From Gigaspora rosea (Eukaryota; Glomeromycota; Glomeromycetes; Diversisporales; Gigasporaceae): a stretch of DNA of 64,000 nucleotides. The stretch spans positions 32,739-96,738 of the forward strand of contig QKWP01000703.1 of NCBI GenBank assembly GCA_003550325.1, read 5' to 3'. Positions 23,379 to 34,671 of the stretch are shown piece by piece. Numbering within the stretch: position 1 is the stretch's first letter; each line of letters opens with the position of its first letter. Under the pieces are notes generated by a model. That model saw nothing but the letters and a program-made list of their open reading frames with translations. It was not told where the DNA came from and did no database searches. Both the position numbers and the translations under genes were made by a program.

Positions 23379-25310
23379 ATGATCAAATTACCAAACGAAT
23401 GCCTCTTTGAGATATTTATTAATCTTAAAGGTTACAATAGAAATTTATTTTCTTGCCTTTTGGTAAACCGCCAATGGTGTAGGAATATTATACCAATATT
23501 ATGGAGTGGACCAGTCCCTTTTTATAATAGAAAATTTATAAGAACATGTCTTTCAGGATTAAATGTTGAAGAACAAACTCAATTAATCCCATTTGAAGTA
23601 ATACTTTCAAATAATCCGATACTTTTATTTGATTATACAACTTATATTACAACCGTAGATATTAGTTCTGATAACGGAATTATAGATTGGCTTAATCATG
23701 AAGGATATAGATCTCATGGTTTAATAAACTACAAATATGTAGCTCAATCGATTAAATATTCATTAGTTGCAATGTTTTTACGAACTTGTATTAAACTTAA
23801 AGATTTAAACGTTCATAATATAGGTTGTAATAAGATAATGAATTTGTTGGCTGAAATACTTTATAAAGATACAACTTTGACGTCCTTGAGTATTACTAGC
23901 AGCAATCTTGATTATGAAGGAGAAAAAATTGCCGTTGCTCTTTGTAAGAATACTACTCTGACTTCTTTAAGTCTTGAAAATAATCAGCTCGGTTTAAAAG
24001 ATGGAAAAGCATTAGCAGATGCACTTTGTGAAAATACAACTCTGACTTCTTTATATCTCTATAACAATAAACTTTGCTCTGAAGTAGGAAAAGCATTTGC
24101 AAACGCTCTTTATAAGAATACCACTTTAGTTCACCTAAATCTTTCAGGTAACGAACTTTCTTTCGAAGGTATAGAAGCTTTAGCAACTGCTCTTTGTACG
24201 AATACTACACTGACTTATTTGAGTATTTGGAACACTCAACTCGATCTTGAAGGCGTAAAAGCACTATCAAAAGCTTTATGTATAAATAATACTTTAACAT
24301 GCTTGGATATTAGTAATAATGAGCTTGGTTCTGAAGAAGGAAAGGTGCTTGCTGAGGCACTTTGTAAGAATAATAGTCTTTCATTACTAGATCTTCGGTA
24401 TAATGAACTACGTTCTGTGGGCGGAAAAATCATAGCTGAAGCACTTTGTAAGAATACCGCTTTAACACATTTAAACCTTTCTAATAATCAATTGGGTTCC
24501 GAAGGAGGGTGTGCACTAGCAAAGACTCTTACTGTAAATAATACACTGATCGAACTGAATCTTAACTATAATCAAATTGGTATTAAAGGTGGGAAAGCCT
24601 TAGCTGGCGCATTTTGTGTAAATACTACTCTAACTCATTTAGATATATCAAATAATTTTCTTTACTTTAAAGGTGGGAAAGCAATAGCAGAAGCTCTTTG
24701 TAAGAACAATATTTTGACTCATTTAGATCTTTGTAATAATTATCTTGGTTCCGAAGGTGGGAAAGCATTGGCAAGAGCTCTTTATAAAAATAATAGATTA
24801 ACACATTTAAATCTTAATAGTAATCAACTTGGATCAGAAGGTGGAAAAGCACTAGCAGAAGCTCTTTGCGAAAATGAAGCCCTAGTTTTATTAGACATTT
24901 GGGATAATGAACTTGGATCTGAAGGTGGAAAAGCGTTTGCTAAAGCTCTTTGTAAGAATACTACTTTAACCTCTTTACATCTTGATGATAATCAACTTGG
25001 ATCAGAAGGTGGGAAAGCATTTGCAGAGGCACTTTGTAAAAATTCTACTTTAACTTCTTTACATCTCGATGATAATCAACTTGGATCTGAAGGTGGAAAA
25101 GCATTTGCTGATGCACTTTGTAAGAACAATGCTTTAGTTTCCTTGTATCTTGGTGATAATCAACTTGGTTCCGAAGAAGGAAATGAATTTGCTGAAGCTC
25201 TTCGCAAAAATTCTACATTGACTTTTTTATATCTTGAGGGTAACTCAATTAGTAATAAAATTATATATTTAATTAACAATTTACTTATGAAGAACTGTAA
25301 CAAGATTTAG
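23379..25310 (+). CDS. F-box protein with 17 leucine-rich repeats
   Basis: 643 residues, intronless. The start is placed at the second ATG (23379), because the F-box begins there as MIKLPNECLFEIF, as in the paralogue at 59100. The 18 codons upstream from 23325 are an A-rich extension. Domains: F-box (residues 1-45, with LLVNRQWCRNIIPILW), a conserved linker (about 50-165, EEQTQLIPFE and SLVAMFLRT), then 17 ribonuclease-inhibitor-type repeats of 28 residues (LTSLHLDDNQLGSEGGKAFA) to the end. F-box proteins bring substrates to SCF ubiquitin ligases through Skp1. The repeats would be the substrate-binding surface. Repeats 14 and 15 are nearly identical, which points to a recent internal duplication. 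The frame is intact. Confidence 0.9.
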   Translation: MIKLPNECLFEIFINLKGYNRNLFSCLLVNRQWCRNIIPILWSGPVPFYNRKFIRTCLSGLNVEEQTQLIPFEVILSNNPILLFDYTTYITTVDISSDNGIIDWLNHEGYRSHGLINYKYVAQSIKYSLVAMFLRTCIKLKDLNVHNIGCNKIMNLLAEILYKDTTLTSLSITSSNLDYEGEKIAVALCKNTTLTSLSLENNQLGLKDGKALADALCENTTLTSLYLYNNKLCSEVGKAFANALYKNTTLVHLNLSGNELSFEGIEALATALCTNTTLTYLSIWNTQLDLEGVKALSKALCINNTLTCLDISNNELGSEEGKVLAEALCKNNSLSLLDLRYNELRSVGGKIIAEALCKNTALTHLNLSNNQLGSEGGCALAKTLTVNNTLIELNLNYNQIGIKGGKALAGAFCVNTTLTHLDISNNFLYFKGGKAIAEALCKNNILTHLDLCNNYLGSEGGKALARALYKNNRLTHLNLNSNQLGSEGGKALAEALCENEALVLLDIWDNELGSEGGKAFAKALCKNTTLTSLHLDDNQLGSEGGKAFAEALCKNSTLTSLHLDDNQLGSEGGKAFADALCKNNALVSLYLGDNQLGSEEGNEFAEALRKNSTLTFLYLEGNSISNKIIYLINNLLMKNCNKI

Positions 25311-25689
25311 TATTTGACCCCTTTGTCTGTAGATAGAGTATTTATTAAATTTGTAGCTTGGCTTGAGTTTATAATTTATAGTAATAAAATGGTAAAAGAC
25401 AACATTTCTTTAACGTAGCAAATTTTCAAGTTACAATTATAATATATTCGTTGAAAATTTTAATTTTTTATTAAATTTATATAAATTAATTAATTGGCCT
25501 TTACATACCATGCTTCCACTAGTAAAAATTCAAAAGTTCGACACGTTATTTGACTACTATTCAAACTAACATTCGAATAATTAATGTAAAAATTAAGAGA
25601 TAAACATTTTTACTTAATGTTTAAAATTAAGTTTCATGACCATACTTTGTTCATTGACAGCATTGAATTAAATATAATTCTTATCTCTT

Positions 25690-25975
25690 CTAAAAAATTT
25701 TTATTAATATCTTGAGAATTATGAAGACTTGAAGACAAAATTTCTTTTGGTTTTTGATTCCACACATTTTTTGAATATCAAATCCGCCAACGTATCCATC
25801 ATTCAGGATCACTTTAAAAACAGTGTCAAAACCTCCTCTAAAGAGATATTTAATATTAGGAACTTTATCAATAGGAATCCATTCAATAAATTCATTAAAT
25901 TTCGTTGCATGAAATTGCGATTGTTGAGTAAACTTTTATAATCATTGTGACCTGTCCAATTACGAAATTCACTTT
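25690..25975 (-). pseudogene. TKL kinase fragment (N-lobe only)
   Basis: On the minus strand a WTGHND segment and FIEWIPIDKVPNIKYL lead into RGGFDTVFKV, a glycine loop with one Gly replaced. It then runs to LHNSQDINKNF after a frameshift. The order matches the damaged kinase at 48395. At least two frameshifts and the lack of hinge, catalytic loop and DFG show it is a relic. It lies 380 bp downstream of, and convergent with, the F-box/LRR gene. Confidence 0.75.
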
Positions 25976-26087
25976 TAAAAGTTTGAACATTGTAAATATC
26001 ATATATTTAATTCTAACATTAATAAATTAGAAATTTATTTTTATTCTAGTGATGCGATGGTGTGATGTAACAGTGTAGTTTGATTTA

Positions 26088-26402
26088 TGTTGGCACATGA
26101 CCAGGTCATAGCAATTAAATTCATTTGATTGTGTTCATATGACTTAACTATAGAGCTTCGACGACTATCCGAATTGATCTTTAAATCCAGAAATCCAGAT
26201 CAGAGATTTTTACTCGGATTGGTCAAAGAACTTAAATAACGGATCTAAGGTGCTACAAAGCTAGCTTTATATGTAATCTAATATGGATTCAATACGGATT
26301 TAATAAAATCTGTCAAAAATAGATCGCAACTCTACTTAACTAATTGAACTTAGTGATACAGTATGATGATATGACCTGTTATGACCTGGTCATGTGCCAA
26401 CA
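26088..26402. mobile_element. MITE with perfect 23-bp terminal repeats
   Basis: tgttggcacatgaccaggtc at the left and gacctggtcatgtgccaaca at the right are exact inverted copies (23 bp in all). The 315-bp element is followed by three direct copies of gtttgattaac (26407-26440). The interior has no ORF. Confidence 0.85.
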
Positions 26403-26720
26403 ATGGTTTGATTAACGTTTGATTAACGTTTGATTAACGTTGTGTTATCAAGATTTTTGCCTATAAGTTAAGGATGAGTTAGTTTGTATATACGTAATTA
26501 AATGTATAACAGATAAGTAAATAGATTAAATCAACGTAACTTATATGTTACAGTACATGTCAAAATCGAATTTTTGTAGCTTCCAAATCAAGGTAAGGAT
26601 GTTAAAAGTCCGGTCCGGTTCGACTCGACTCCATGAGCGAGTTTTAATCTGGACTCAGTCCCGAGTCAGACTTGGGACCGAGTTACAATAGCCACATAGT
26701 AGTCACATAGTAGTCACATA

Positions 26721-26873
26721 TAGAGTTGCTGGTGAAACTAGTTAGTTTCACCAGGATGCATCGGTGCACCGTTGAAAATTTGAGTTTTTTATAATTATCG
26801 GTGCACCAGTTTCGGTGCACCAGTCTCGGTGCACCATGGTGCACCATTGAAGATTAGTTTCACCTGCAACTCT
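26721..26873. mobile_element. Small MITE nested in the long-TIR element
   Basis: Ends tagagttgctggtgaaacta and tagtttcacctgcaactcta are inverted. The interior carries five cggtgcacc-type repeats. It sits within a run of tagtcacata tandem units. Confidence 0.75.
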
Positions 26874-27205
26874 AGTCACATAGTCACATAGTAGTCACAT
26901 GCAAACTATATTAGATGTCATGGGACAGTCATGGGGCCATTATTAAACTAACCACCAAAAATTACTGTCACATGAACAATTGTGGTAGGCGTGATATAAT
27001 CAGACCAATCAGAAATTGCCCAGATGTAGTTATATTTTTGCGTTGATTTTTTTTTTTTTTGTTAGAACTCAAAGAGTGGTTTTATTCTATGAATCCGTGT
27101 TTCATACACTGGTTTATTGCACGGGTCTTATGTGACAACCCGTGCTTTTTTCATTTACTTATTGGTACGGGATTGTTACGTCAGACGCCGTGCAATAAAA
27201 TAGTT

Positions 27206-27314
27206 ATTATATGGGTGTTGAATAACCCGTTACACACACGGGTTCATATTTAAATCCCGTGCCTTCGGCACGGAATATGAACCCGTGTGTACTGGGTTAT
27301 TCACTACAACCCAT
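27206..27314. repeat. Hairpin with gtgccttcggcac tip
   Basis: Arms of about 48 bp (atgggtgttgaataacccgt, cacacgggttcatat and their inverses) pair around 27263. Extra cccgtgc/gcacggg phrases at 27105-27200 suggest a slightly larger foldback element inserted in the left arm of the long-TIR element. The 64-codon ORF at 27059 is a by-product. Confidence 0.75.
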
Positions 27315-27928
27315 ACAATAACTATAAAGTACAGTACAAATAGAGAATTGCCTTTTTTTATTAAAAAATATAATAACTCTTTTATCGTTATCATATGGGG
27401 TGTCCCCTATTAAAAGGGCCCATTTTTACATTCATCTCATTTTGAGATAATTGAGTTTAACCATTTGTTTTGATTTTCGGACTGATCCGGGATTAACCAA
27501 ATTTCACACTTTTGATTAGGGTCCGGAATGGGCCGGGTTGGGCGGGCTTCAATAGAGCCCATACTTAGGCCCACAAAATATTTATGAGCCCAAGCCCGGT
27601 CCAAGAAAAAAAAAAAGCCCAACTAACGGGTCTGGACGGGCCTTAGGCCCGGCCCAAACCTAACCCAAATAGGCCCGCTAATTTCTACAAATAAAATTTT
27701 GAATCTCCATGACGTGATCTATGATTTCAATAATGGACTGGTTATTTTAAAAATAGCTTTGAATACATTATTAAATAAAGGATTTTTCAAAAAATTATAA
27801 AGTTTACGTTATAACAGGGATAATCGCTTCTAAATTGGATAAAGATTGTACGAATATCATATGAAAGTTGGGGTATCACACGGATTAATCAATCAAAAAT
27901 ATGTCATCAAAATTTAATCAAAAAACTA

Positions 27929-28210
27929 GTGGCTAAAATTGAATGGATTCCATTTGATCAACTAACTAATTTGCAAAAAATTAGAAACATAAAAGACAAA
28001 CGTAGTGAGTTCAAAAAACATATCTTTAAGAGAATTTTTAGTAGAAAAATTAGAGAAAACGGATCTGAAGTATTATTTGTGGCAACCTGGCTAAATGGCA
28101 TCCGGAAAGTTGAAAAATCTGAATGTAGTTATAAACAATCACGCATTGCAGGCCATGTTGTTAATCTCATATCGTTACCTAGTTTAAATGCTTCAGAATT
28201 TATAGAAGAA
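27929..28210 (+). pseudogene. Half-kinase module 1 (partial)
   Basis: Open for 96 codons. It starts at IEWIPFDQLTNLQKI and continues to LFVATWLNGIRKVEKSE and LNASEFIEE, ending at a 63-bp intron (28211-28273, gtaaat...aag). It corresponds to the TKL kinase stretch from the FIEWIPF motif through helix alphaC. The glycine-rich loop is absent and the VALK lysine is not where expected (HVVNLISL). The upstream zinc motif is missing, so the unit is 5'-truncated. A GTG at 27929 is the first possible non-ATG start. No ATG is in frame nearby. Confidence 0.6.
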
Positions 28211-28273
28211 GTAAATTAAAATTTTACCTTTATCAATGAAATATAATATATAACTACTAATCTATCTTTTAAG

Positions 28274-28671
28274 TTTAAACGATATATGCAAATAAGTGAC
28301 AGGTAATATATGGAATAACTAAAGACAGCGCAACCAATGGATATATGATAGTAATACCAGACATATCCAGTTCACATAACACTTTTTTTTCCTGGTGCCA
28401 ATTATGTGATCATCTTAAATTAACTCAAGACTGGACAAGCGGAGATGAATATATCGATGAATGTATTAGAGAATTTCAACTTAAGGCTACAAACTGTAAG
28501 AAGGTCATCGAATGGATTCCATTTAATAAATTAACTAATTTGCAAAAAATTAGAGAAAACGAATGTGAAATATTATTTGTGGCAACCTGGCTAGCAGGCT
28601 ATGTTGTTAATCTCATATCGTTACCTAGTTTAAATGCTTCGGAATTTATAGAAAAAGTAAGTAAAATTTAA
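28274..28671 (+). pseudogene. Half-kinase module 2
   Basis: Begins with a kinase hinge-like part (YMQISD, then a 1-nt deletion before ITKDSATNGYMIVIPD). It passes straight into FFSWCQLC, WTSGDEYIDECI, IEWIPFNKLTNLQKI, LFVATWLAG and LNASEFIEK, ending at a 63-bp intron (28657-28719). It thus joins the end of one unit to the start of the next without any kinase C-lobe. The first CxxC of the zinc motif has been lost and only WCQLC remains. Confidence 0.65.
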
Positions 28672-28719
28672 ATCATTATCAATGAATTATAATAGATAAC
28701 TACTAACTTATTTTATAAG

Positions 28720-29185
28720 CTTGAACAATATATGCAATTAAGTGATAGCATAGTTTATGGAATAACTAAAGATACAACAACTAGCGGATATATGATAGTA
28801 GTGCCAGATGAATTCAATTCTATAAGAAATGAGTTTTTTGGAGAATGTAAATATTGTAGACAACATAATACTTTTTTTGCCTGGTGCCAATTATGTGATC
28901 CTTGGGAAGCAGCTCAAGATTGGACAAGTGGAGATGAGTATATTGATGAATGCATTAAAAAATTTCAGCTTAAGACTACAAACCACGAGGAGATCATTGA
29001 ATGAATTCCATTTGATAAGTTGCAGAGTATTAAAGGAAATCAATTTGCAGCAATATGATCAGATGGTATACGTAAAGTCAAGAATGATGATCATTTAGGT
29101 TATATACAATCTTGAATCCAATTCTACAGAGTAAACCTTATGAAATTTGACAGTTCAAGAAATGCATTAGATTTTATAAAATATG
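28720..29185 (+). pseudogene. Half-kinase module 3
   Basis: The most complete unit: IVYGITKDTTTSGYMIVV (hinge-like), CKYC...FFAWCQLC (four-Cys zinc-ribbon-like motif), WTSGDEYIDECIKKFQLK, then EIIE followed by TGA where module 2 has Trp, IPFDKLQSIKG, FAAIW, a second TGA, GIRKVKND, and a donor gtaagt at 29185. As in the other modules the glycine loop is missing. The stops make it non-functional as read. Confidence 0.65.
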
Positions 29186-29769
29186 TAAGTAAATAATCCA
29201 CTTAATTTTGATATTAAACTAGCCAGTAACTTCTATTTTCTTGTACCCACGAGTTTTATAGAAATCGTAAAATAATAAAATTATATTCTAAAAAATATAA
29301 CATTAAATAAATGTTTGATGTGGTCTGTGAATTAGTCGTCATGATGAAGATTTATAATAAGACAAAAAACTATTCTTAGGTTTAATAAGTTTAAATTATA
29401 GTAGCTTCACTTATACTGCAGTATTAATCACTTACTAGAGTTATGTATATAACTTGAATCGGGACGAATCTGGATTCAATTATTCAATCCGTATTCTATA
29501 TGAATCGGTTGGCAAACGGCCAACGGCCAATTGGCTAATATTTAAATTTCGGTCAAAAATTTCTAACTTACACAATTTTAAAAAAGAAAAGACTATACTG
29601 TATCAGAAAGTTGTTACGGTTTTATTATAAGGTATTAAAATAAATTATAAGGTATTAATAAATAAAAAAAAAATTTTTAATCTTTATTTTTTTTAACAAA
29701 TAACCAGATTTTAGCTAAAAAAAACAATGTACTTTAATTTTTTTTTTTTTTTTCATTTTTATCGGGTAT
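29186..29769. other. AT-rich interior of the long-TIR element
   Basis: No further module is recognisable. It contains a gaatcgg/gattca patch and a ggccaacggccaattggc palindrome (29516-29535). Confidence 0.45.
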
Positions 29770-30317
29770 TATTAAGCCACCCCGGGCTTGCTCAAAAAAC
29801 CCAGGCCCGGCCCAGTAATTAGCGGGCCTAACCCAAACCCGGCCCATAAAAAATTGGGCCTAAAAATTAGGGCCCAAACTAGGCCCAAACCCGGCCCGGC
29901 CCATAAATTTCCGGGTTTGGCCCGGCCCATTCCGGACCCTACTTTTGATTGGTTAAATGTAGCAGGTGACTATCGGGTAGTCTCGTGATGTGCTTGGCCT
30001 TAGACAACTTCGTTTAATATTTCTTTTACATTATCTCTATTTTTATTATGCAAATCGACTTTCATTTATAATTGAAAAATGTCAATCATGTTAAAATTTA
30101 CATGAATATAATAAAAACTCAATTTTTGAAAAATTGTAAAAATGGGCCCTTTTAATAGGAGACACCCCATATGATCTAATATTGCATGTGACTACTATGT
30201 GGCAAATGGGATTCGGTCCCAACCTGACTTGGGACCGAGTCCAGATTAAAACTCGACTCATGGAGTCGAGTCGGACCGGACCGGACTTTTAACATCCCTA
30301 AAATGGGGTTATAGTGG

Positions 30318-30430
30318 TATCTGCATATCTTGTGATCTAGCGATCAGAATCAGATGATTCTTAGGAATCGAATGGTATAAAATTTACGTATCCAATTTCG
30401 ATCACTAGATCACAAGATATCGCATACGTA
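30318..30430. repeat. Palindromic element, atcttgtgatctagcgatca
   Basis: Arms atatcttgtgatctagcgat (30327) and atcactagatcacaagatat (30401) flank a centre with gaatcgaatggtataaaat. The same layout (lose-pairing arms around a gattcgaat core) recurs three times at 62800-63275. Confidence 0.7.
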
Positions 30431-30469
30431 TTTAAGTTTATTATTAAAAATATACATAATCTTTGATGA

Positions 30470-30622
30470 TGAATAAATAGCTTTTGATCCACTGGTCCGT
30501 TTTGGACGATTTTACCACCAAAACGACCGTCTCGGTGAGACGTTTTTAAAAAGTACAAATCGTTAAAATCCAATTGCAAGACACCAAGATCGATATAGAT
30601 TTGTTTTATTTCAACAAATTAT
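30470..30622. repeat. Single hairpin unit of the 18.0-kb family
   Basis: gatccactggtccgttttgg, ttaccaccaaaacgaccgtc with gtctcggtgagac, and cgttaaaatccaattgc match the unit repeated at 17560-18512, with compensating changes in the short dyad. A 72-codon minus ORF across it is an artefact. Confidence 0.75.
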
Positions 30623-30961
30623 ATTAGTAAATCTTTATACACAAACCATTTATATACTCTGAGTAACTAATCCATAAATCGTTTTTTTTTTTACTGAATT
30701 TTATTCTTTATTAAATAATAATTGCTGCATAAAAATTTATATGATTATTAAAAAGTTTTATTAGAAGAACTTTAACCTGGCCACAATGCCCCCATTTACC
30801 TTATGCTGCAACGAAACTAAACTGACACAGTTGGTTAGAGAATTCAAATTCCATTTAATAAGCGGATTTAAAATTAACTTAAAATTTAGTAATTATCAGA
30901 TTATTAAAACAGATGAAATTGAACTTTATGTCCATGACTGAGTTACAAGAATATTTATTTT
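30623..30961. other. AT-rich DNA, nothing recognised
   Basis: No ORF or repeat of note. Confidence 0.4.
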
Positions 30962-31078
30962 TATTCAATGCTTTACTATTATCAGTCTATAAAATAAATC
31001 AAATATTTTATGATATTTCTATATGATAAAATTGATCTTATTTTATAAACTGAAATAGTAAATCATTGAATAACTATA
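30962..31078. mobile_element. Small palindromic MITE
   Basis: ttattcaatgctttactatt (30961) and aatagtaaatcattgaataa (31059) are inverted ends, extending to about 36 bp, around a 45-bp AT centre. Confidence 0.65.
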
Positions 31079-32868
31079 ATATCAGAACTACTAAAGATTA
31101 TTGGGTCAAAACACATTCAGCTTGCGAAATCTTGAAATATTAACAATCGAATTTGCTGGTACGTCCTGCATTACTTTGTAGTTTACTTCAAGATGGTTTA
31201 AACTATGTTGGTTTTCAGAATTATGAGATACGATATGTAATTTAAACCAAATTTATATACAGTATACATTTTTTAATTTATTTCAGATTTCTGACAAGTA
31301 CTATACAGTTATGTTTTACAATCATTTGTTAAAGAACTGAACGACTTGTACAAAAAGAATTTTTTTTAATCCAGTTGCGTATGACCAAATGACCAAACCA
31401 ATTCGTGCTAATAAACAAAGTTGATTTAATTCAATAACTACATGAGATAAAATACTTCTTTAGGATAATCTAAAATTGGATAATATGTTTTAAGTGTGTG
31501 AGAAGTTTACAAGCACAATTAGTGTTATGAATAAGTTATAAATCGCTATAAATGTAAAAAGTAAAATTGCCTCGATAATCACGTTTGCAATAATTAATGT
31601 AACAGGAATAAATGACTAGAATATATGTTTTGCGTCAATCAAAAATTTGGTCAATTCTTAATAAACATCGTCATTTATTAATTTTTACCTATTGAAGAAT
31701 GACAATGTCAATTTTTTAGTACATTTAGATATCAAATTTATTGTATTTAATAAAATTCAATTTTATTAAAAAAAAAAAAACCAATCAATTATAATTAAAC
31801 TATCGTCTTTTGGATTATAAAAGATAAATTAGTAAAAACCCCATATCGATAAGTCATATTTATGTTAACAAAATAATGATTTCGAGGATTGTCTTTAATA
31901 CTGTCCTTACATTCAAAAGATTTCCAGTTTTTCTACTAAAAAAATTATTATTTATTTTTATGAGCAAACAATTTCTTTAACTTATTATATAATCTTTAAT
32001 GTTAATTCATTAACGTAAAAAAAGAGTGTTTATTTAAATAAATTATTACGTTCGTTAAATAATTTTATAAAGTATTAAGTTCATTAAGTAGTTCTATAAA
32101 CTCTTTTTTTATAAAAAAAAAATATTTTAAATTGTTAAATAAAATCAAGATTATAAAGAATAGATGACTTAATTAATTTTTATACCGATTGCAAATTTAC
32201 TAATGATATTGGTCAATAAATAATTGACAAATTGATTAAATTAATTTAATAATTCAATTGAATATGCGCTAAATGGATTCGGAATCATCTTTAAGTTAAT
32301 TCGAATTCTTTACCGATTTGAGGAATTTAAAATTTCGTTTCAATATAAATGTATTTATAATCAACATAATCAACTTACATTGATTCTAAATCTATCAAGA
32401 TTTTATTCCGACGTACACCATATATATTAAACTTCTTATCAGATAATATATTAAATCAACTTATATCCGTTGCTTAATAAATGAGCTCGGCAATTAAACG
32501 AACTTAATTATTGAACCTTATAAACTCGACATCATAATAATGATTTGTTTATTTATATAGTGTATTTCTGAAGTCACTAAAACAATAATTAATTAATAAT
32601 AGCACAATTCTCTTAGGGGTTAAGTACAGACAGTAATAAACATCTACTTTTTATTGTTAACCTTATTTAAATAAGATAGATGACGCGAAGTGTGTCATCT
32701 GTTGTGCTAATAGTGTTTAATTTTAGTTACATGTAATGGTAAGCAATCAGAATATAATGTCTATATCAATAAAAATGCCACCGGTCCCAGAAATTAAACC
32801 TGGGTTAAAAATAATATCTAATTTATAAAAAAAAAAAAAAAAATTTCTTGAAAATTTTAAAAATATGT
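31079..32868. other. AT-rich intergenic region
   Basis: 1.8 kb with no supported ORF on either strand. It is downstream of the minus-strand DUF4419 gene. Nothing clear beyond A/T runs. Confidence 0.5.
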
Positions 32869-32872
32869 AGAT

Positions 32873-33964
32873 TTAGAAGAATCCTTTCACATCATCAATA
32901 ACAGTCCACCCAATCACAGGAGAAACAACAGGTTCATTACCCAAATATTCAATAATTTCCTGATTAGTTCCAATAAATCCAGCTACAAATTTCAAAGAAA
33001 AAGATGATCCAATATCAGCAGTAAATGGAACTTCTACTACACCATCTGGAATATCATAACGATCTAAAGAATTTGAATGTAAAGCTTGTCCTGTACGATC
33101 ATAAGGAAAGAAAGCTGAAATCCATCCTGAAATTGTAGCTTCTCCTCCAGAGCCATAACTTCTTAAACTCATAACCTTACTCCAAAATTCCTCATCAATT
33201 TCACCACGATAAGTATCTATTAATTTCAAAATTACAGGTTCAAGGCGATTCAACCAAAAATCTAATTCTAAATTTAAGTTTCTTAATTTAATGACTTTTT
33301 CTTGAAGCTTTGTCCAATCTTCAAGTGTACCTTCAAGTGTAACTTTTGGAATTCCACATGCGCACACCATTTCAAAATTAAAGTAAGCTTTAACCATATC
33401 CAATAACACAATACGACTTGCTGTTAAAGAAATTGAAGTTGTTGTTGAGAAATCACATTCCAATAATTGAGTGAGATCAATTTTTTCCACACGTTTATCA
33501 GTTTCTGTAACAAGTCTATTTATGGCTTCTGGCTAATTACCTTCAAGAGTTTTTTCATGTGGATTTTCGCCTAAGATATCATCAACATTGATAAGAACTT
33601 TCTCTTTTCCCTCATGTTTAACGAATCTCTTTCGAAATTTTTCAGCATTATAATTAATATGACGACTAACACCTTGAGAAATTGTAAGCCAAACATCATC
33701 AGGGCTCAAACGTAAATGTTGATGATTGTTATAAGCATGAATTATTGCAGCAGCAAAACCATTAGAGCAGAAAGGGTATTCAAGAACTGATTGTTTAGAA
33801 TTTGTAGAATTATCGTAATAAACGGAGACTGCATGCACTTTTCCTTTACTAAATTTTCTGGAAATTCTATCTTTAATTGAAATATGGGGGTTTATCTCAT
33901 TTTCAAGTTTTATTTTTTGGGTTAAAACTTGTGTGCTATGAGTATTGGTTGTTGACTGCATCAT
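32873..33964 (-). pseudogene. DUF4419 protein interrupted by one in-frame TAG
   Basis: One reading frame runs from ATG at 33964 to the stop at 32873 (364 codons), broken only by TAG at 33533-33535 where Trp (TGG) would fit. The N-terminal half has FCSNGFAAAIIHAYNNHQHL and SPDDVWLTISQG, the C-terminal half CACGIPKVTLEGTLEDWTKL, then DEEFWSKV and TISGWISAFFPYD. These are the conserved blocks of the DUF4419 family, which has no assigned biochemical role and is common in fungi. The two parts would be 143 and 205 residues plus a 14-codon open segment. No splice sites could remove the stop. It is either a recent nonsense allele or a sequencing error. Confidence 0.88.
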
Positions 33965-34079
33965 TGATCAACTAAGTTTACTATTGCACGTACAGTACGT
34001 ACGGTTCAAGAATCAAAAAAAGCACTGTTATGGCTTATGGAGGTAAAAAAAAAAAATACTGAAATATAAATAGTGAAAA

Positions 34080-34671
34080 TTAAATATTCTCTAACTTTTA
34101 ACTTGATTAACGCAGTAGTTTCAACGATTATACCGATACGTATTTGCTTCCATATAGAAGGTATGTATTGTTTTTATATTCCACGATTTCATGTTTATTC
34201 CCATTTGGACTTATTCATAATTCTGTTTTGAGTAAGTTATGTATCAAGAATGGCGTAAATGCATTATTATAGTGTATAAATCAGTAAAGTTGTAACTAGC
34301 ATATGTTAAGTTATTTGTCTCACTTAATTTTTCTGTTCATGCTAATTTTGCAATCGATTAGTTGTCAACTTTTCAATTATTCGATTTTTATTCGATTTTG
34401 TTTGATTTTTATTCGCTTTTAATATAAGTTGCCAAAAATTTTTCAATCGATTAGTTGTCAACTTTTCGTTTATTCGATTTTTATTCGATTTTCGATTTGT
34501 ATCATTACATGCTAATGCAATAAATGTGCATATTGATTATTTATTGTGGCAGTTTATTCTGAGTGCTTATGATGTGATTTAGGGTTCCTATTTAAATCTA
34601 TAACACCTATTAAAATTCATATACTTGGCGTTTCAAAGGTCACAATATAATTTGCTTCTTTTTTTTTTTTT
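34080..34671. repeat. AT-rich region with a direct duplication
   Basis: cgattagttgtcaacttttc followed by attcgatttttattcgat occurs twice (34356-34410 and 34448-34495). No gene. Confidence 0.55.

Larger units (their letters stand above)
26594..30300. mobile_element. Nested long-TIR element carrying kinase-like modules
   Basis: Outer ends of about 110 bp: left (26594-26716) contains ggatgttaaaagtccggtcc, right (30186-30300) ends ggactttttaacatcccta-like sequence, and both carry cgactcgactccatgag and ttgggaccgagt. A second inverted pair (atatggggtgtcccctatta and its inverse, 27391 and 30170) and a third (tagggtccggaatgggccgg, 27518 and 29940) lie inside. GGCCCGGCCC-rich subterminal blocks at 27520-27680 and 29770-29950 contrast with the AT-rich host. 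The TAGGGATGTTAA end resembles hAT termini, but I see no matching target duplication. Three tandem kinase-like modules (27929-29185) occupy the centre. No transposase is visible. Confidence 0.75.

Noticed and set aside
23953-24433. Minus-strand ORFs inside the F-box/LRR gene
   Set aside because: Antisense shadows created by the 84-bp repeat period of the LRR coding sequence.
27437-27622. Minus-strand ORF rich in Pro/Arg; likewise 29788-29988 on the plus strand
   Set aside because: Both are translations of the GGCCCGG-rich subterminal repeats of the long-TIR element.
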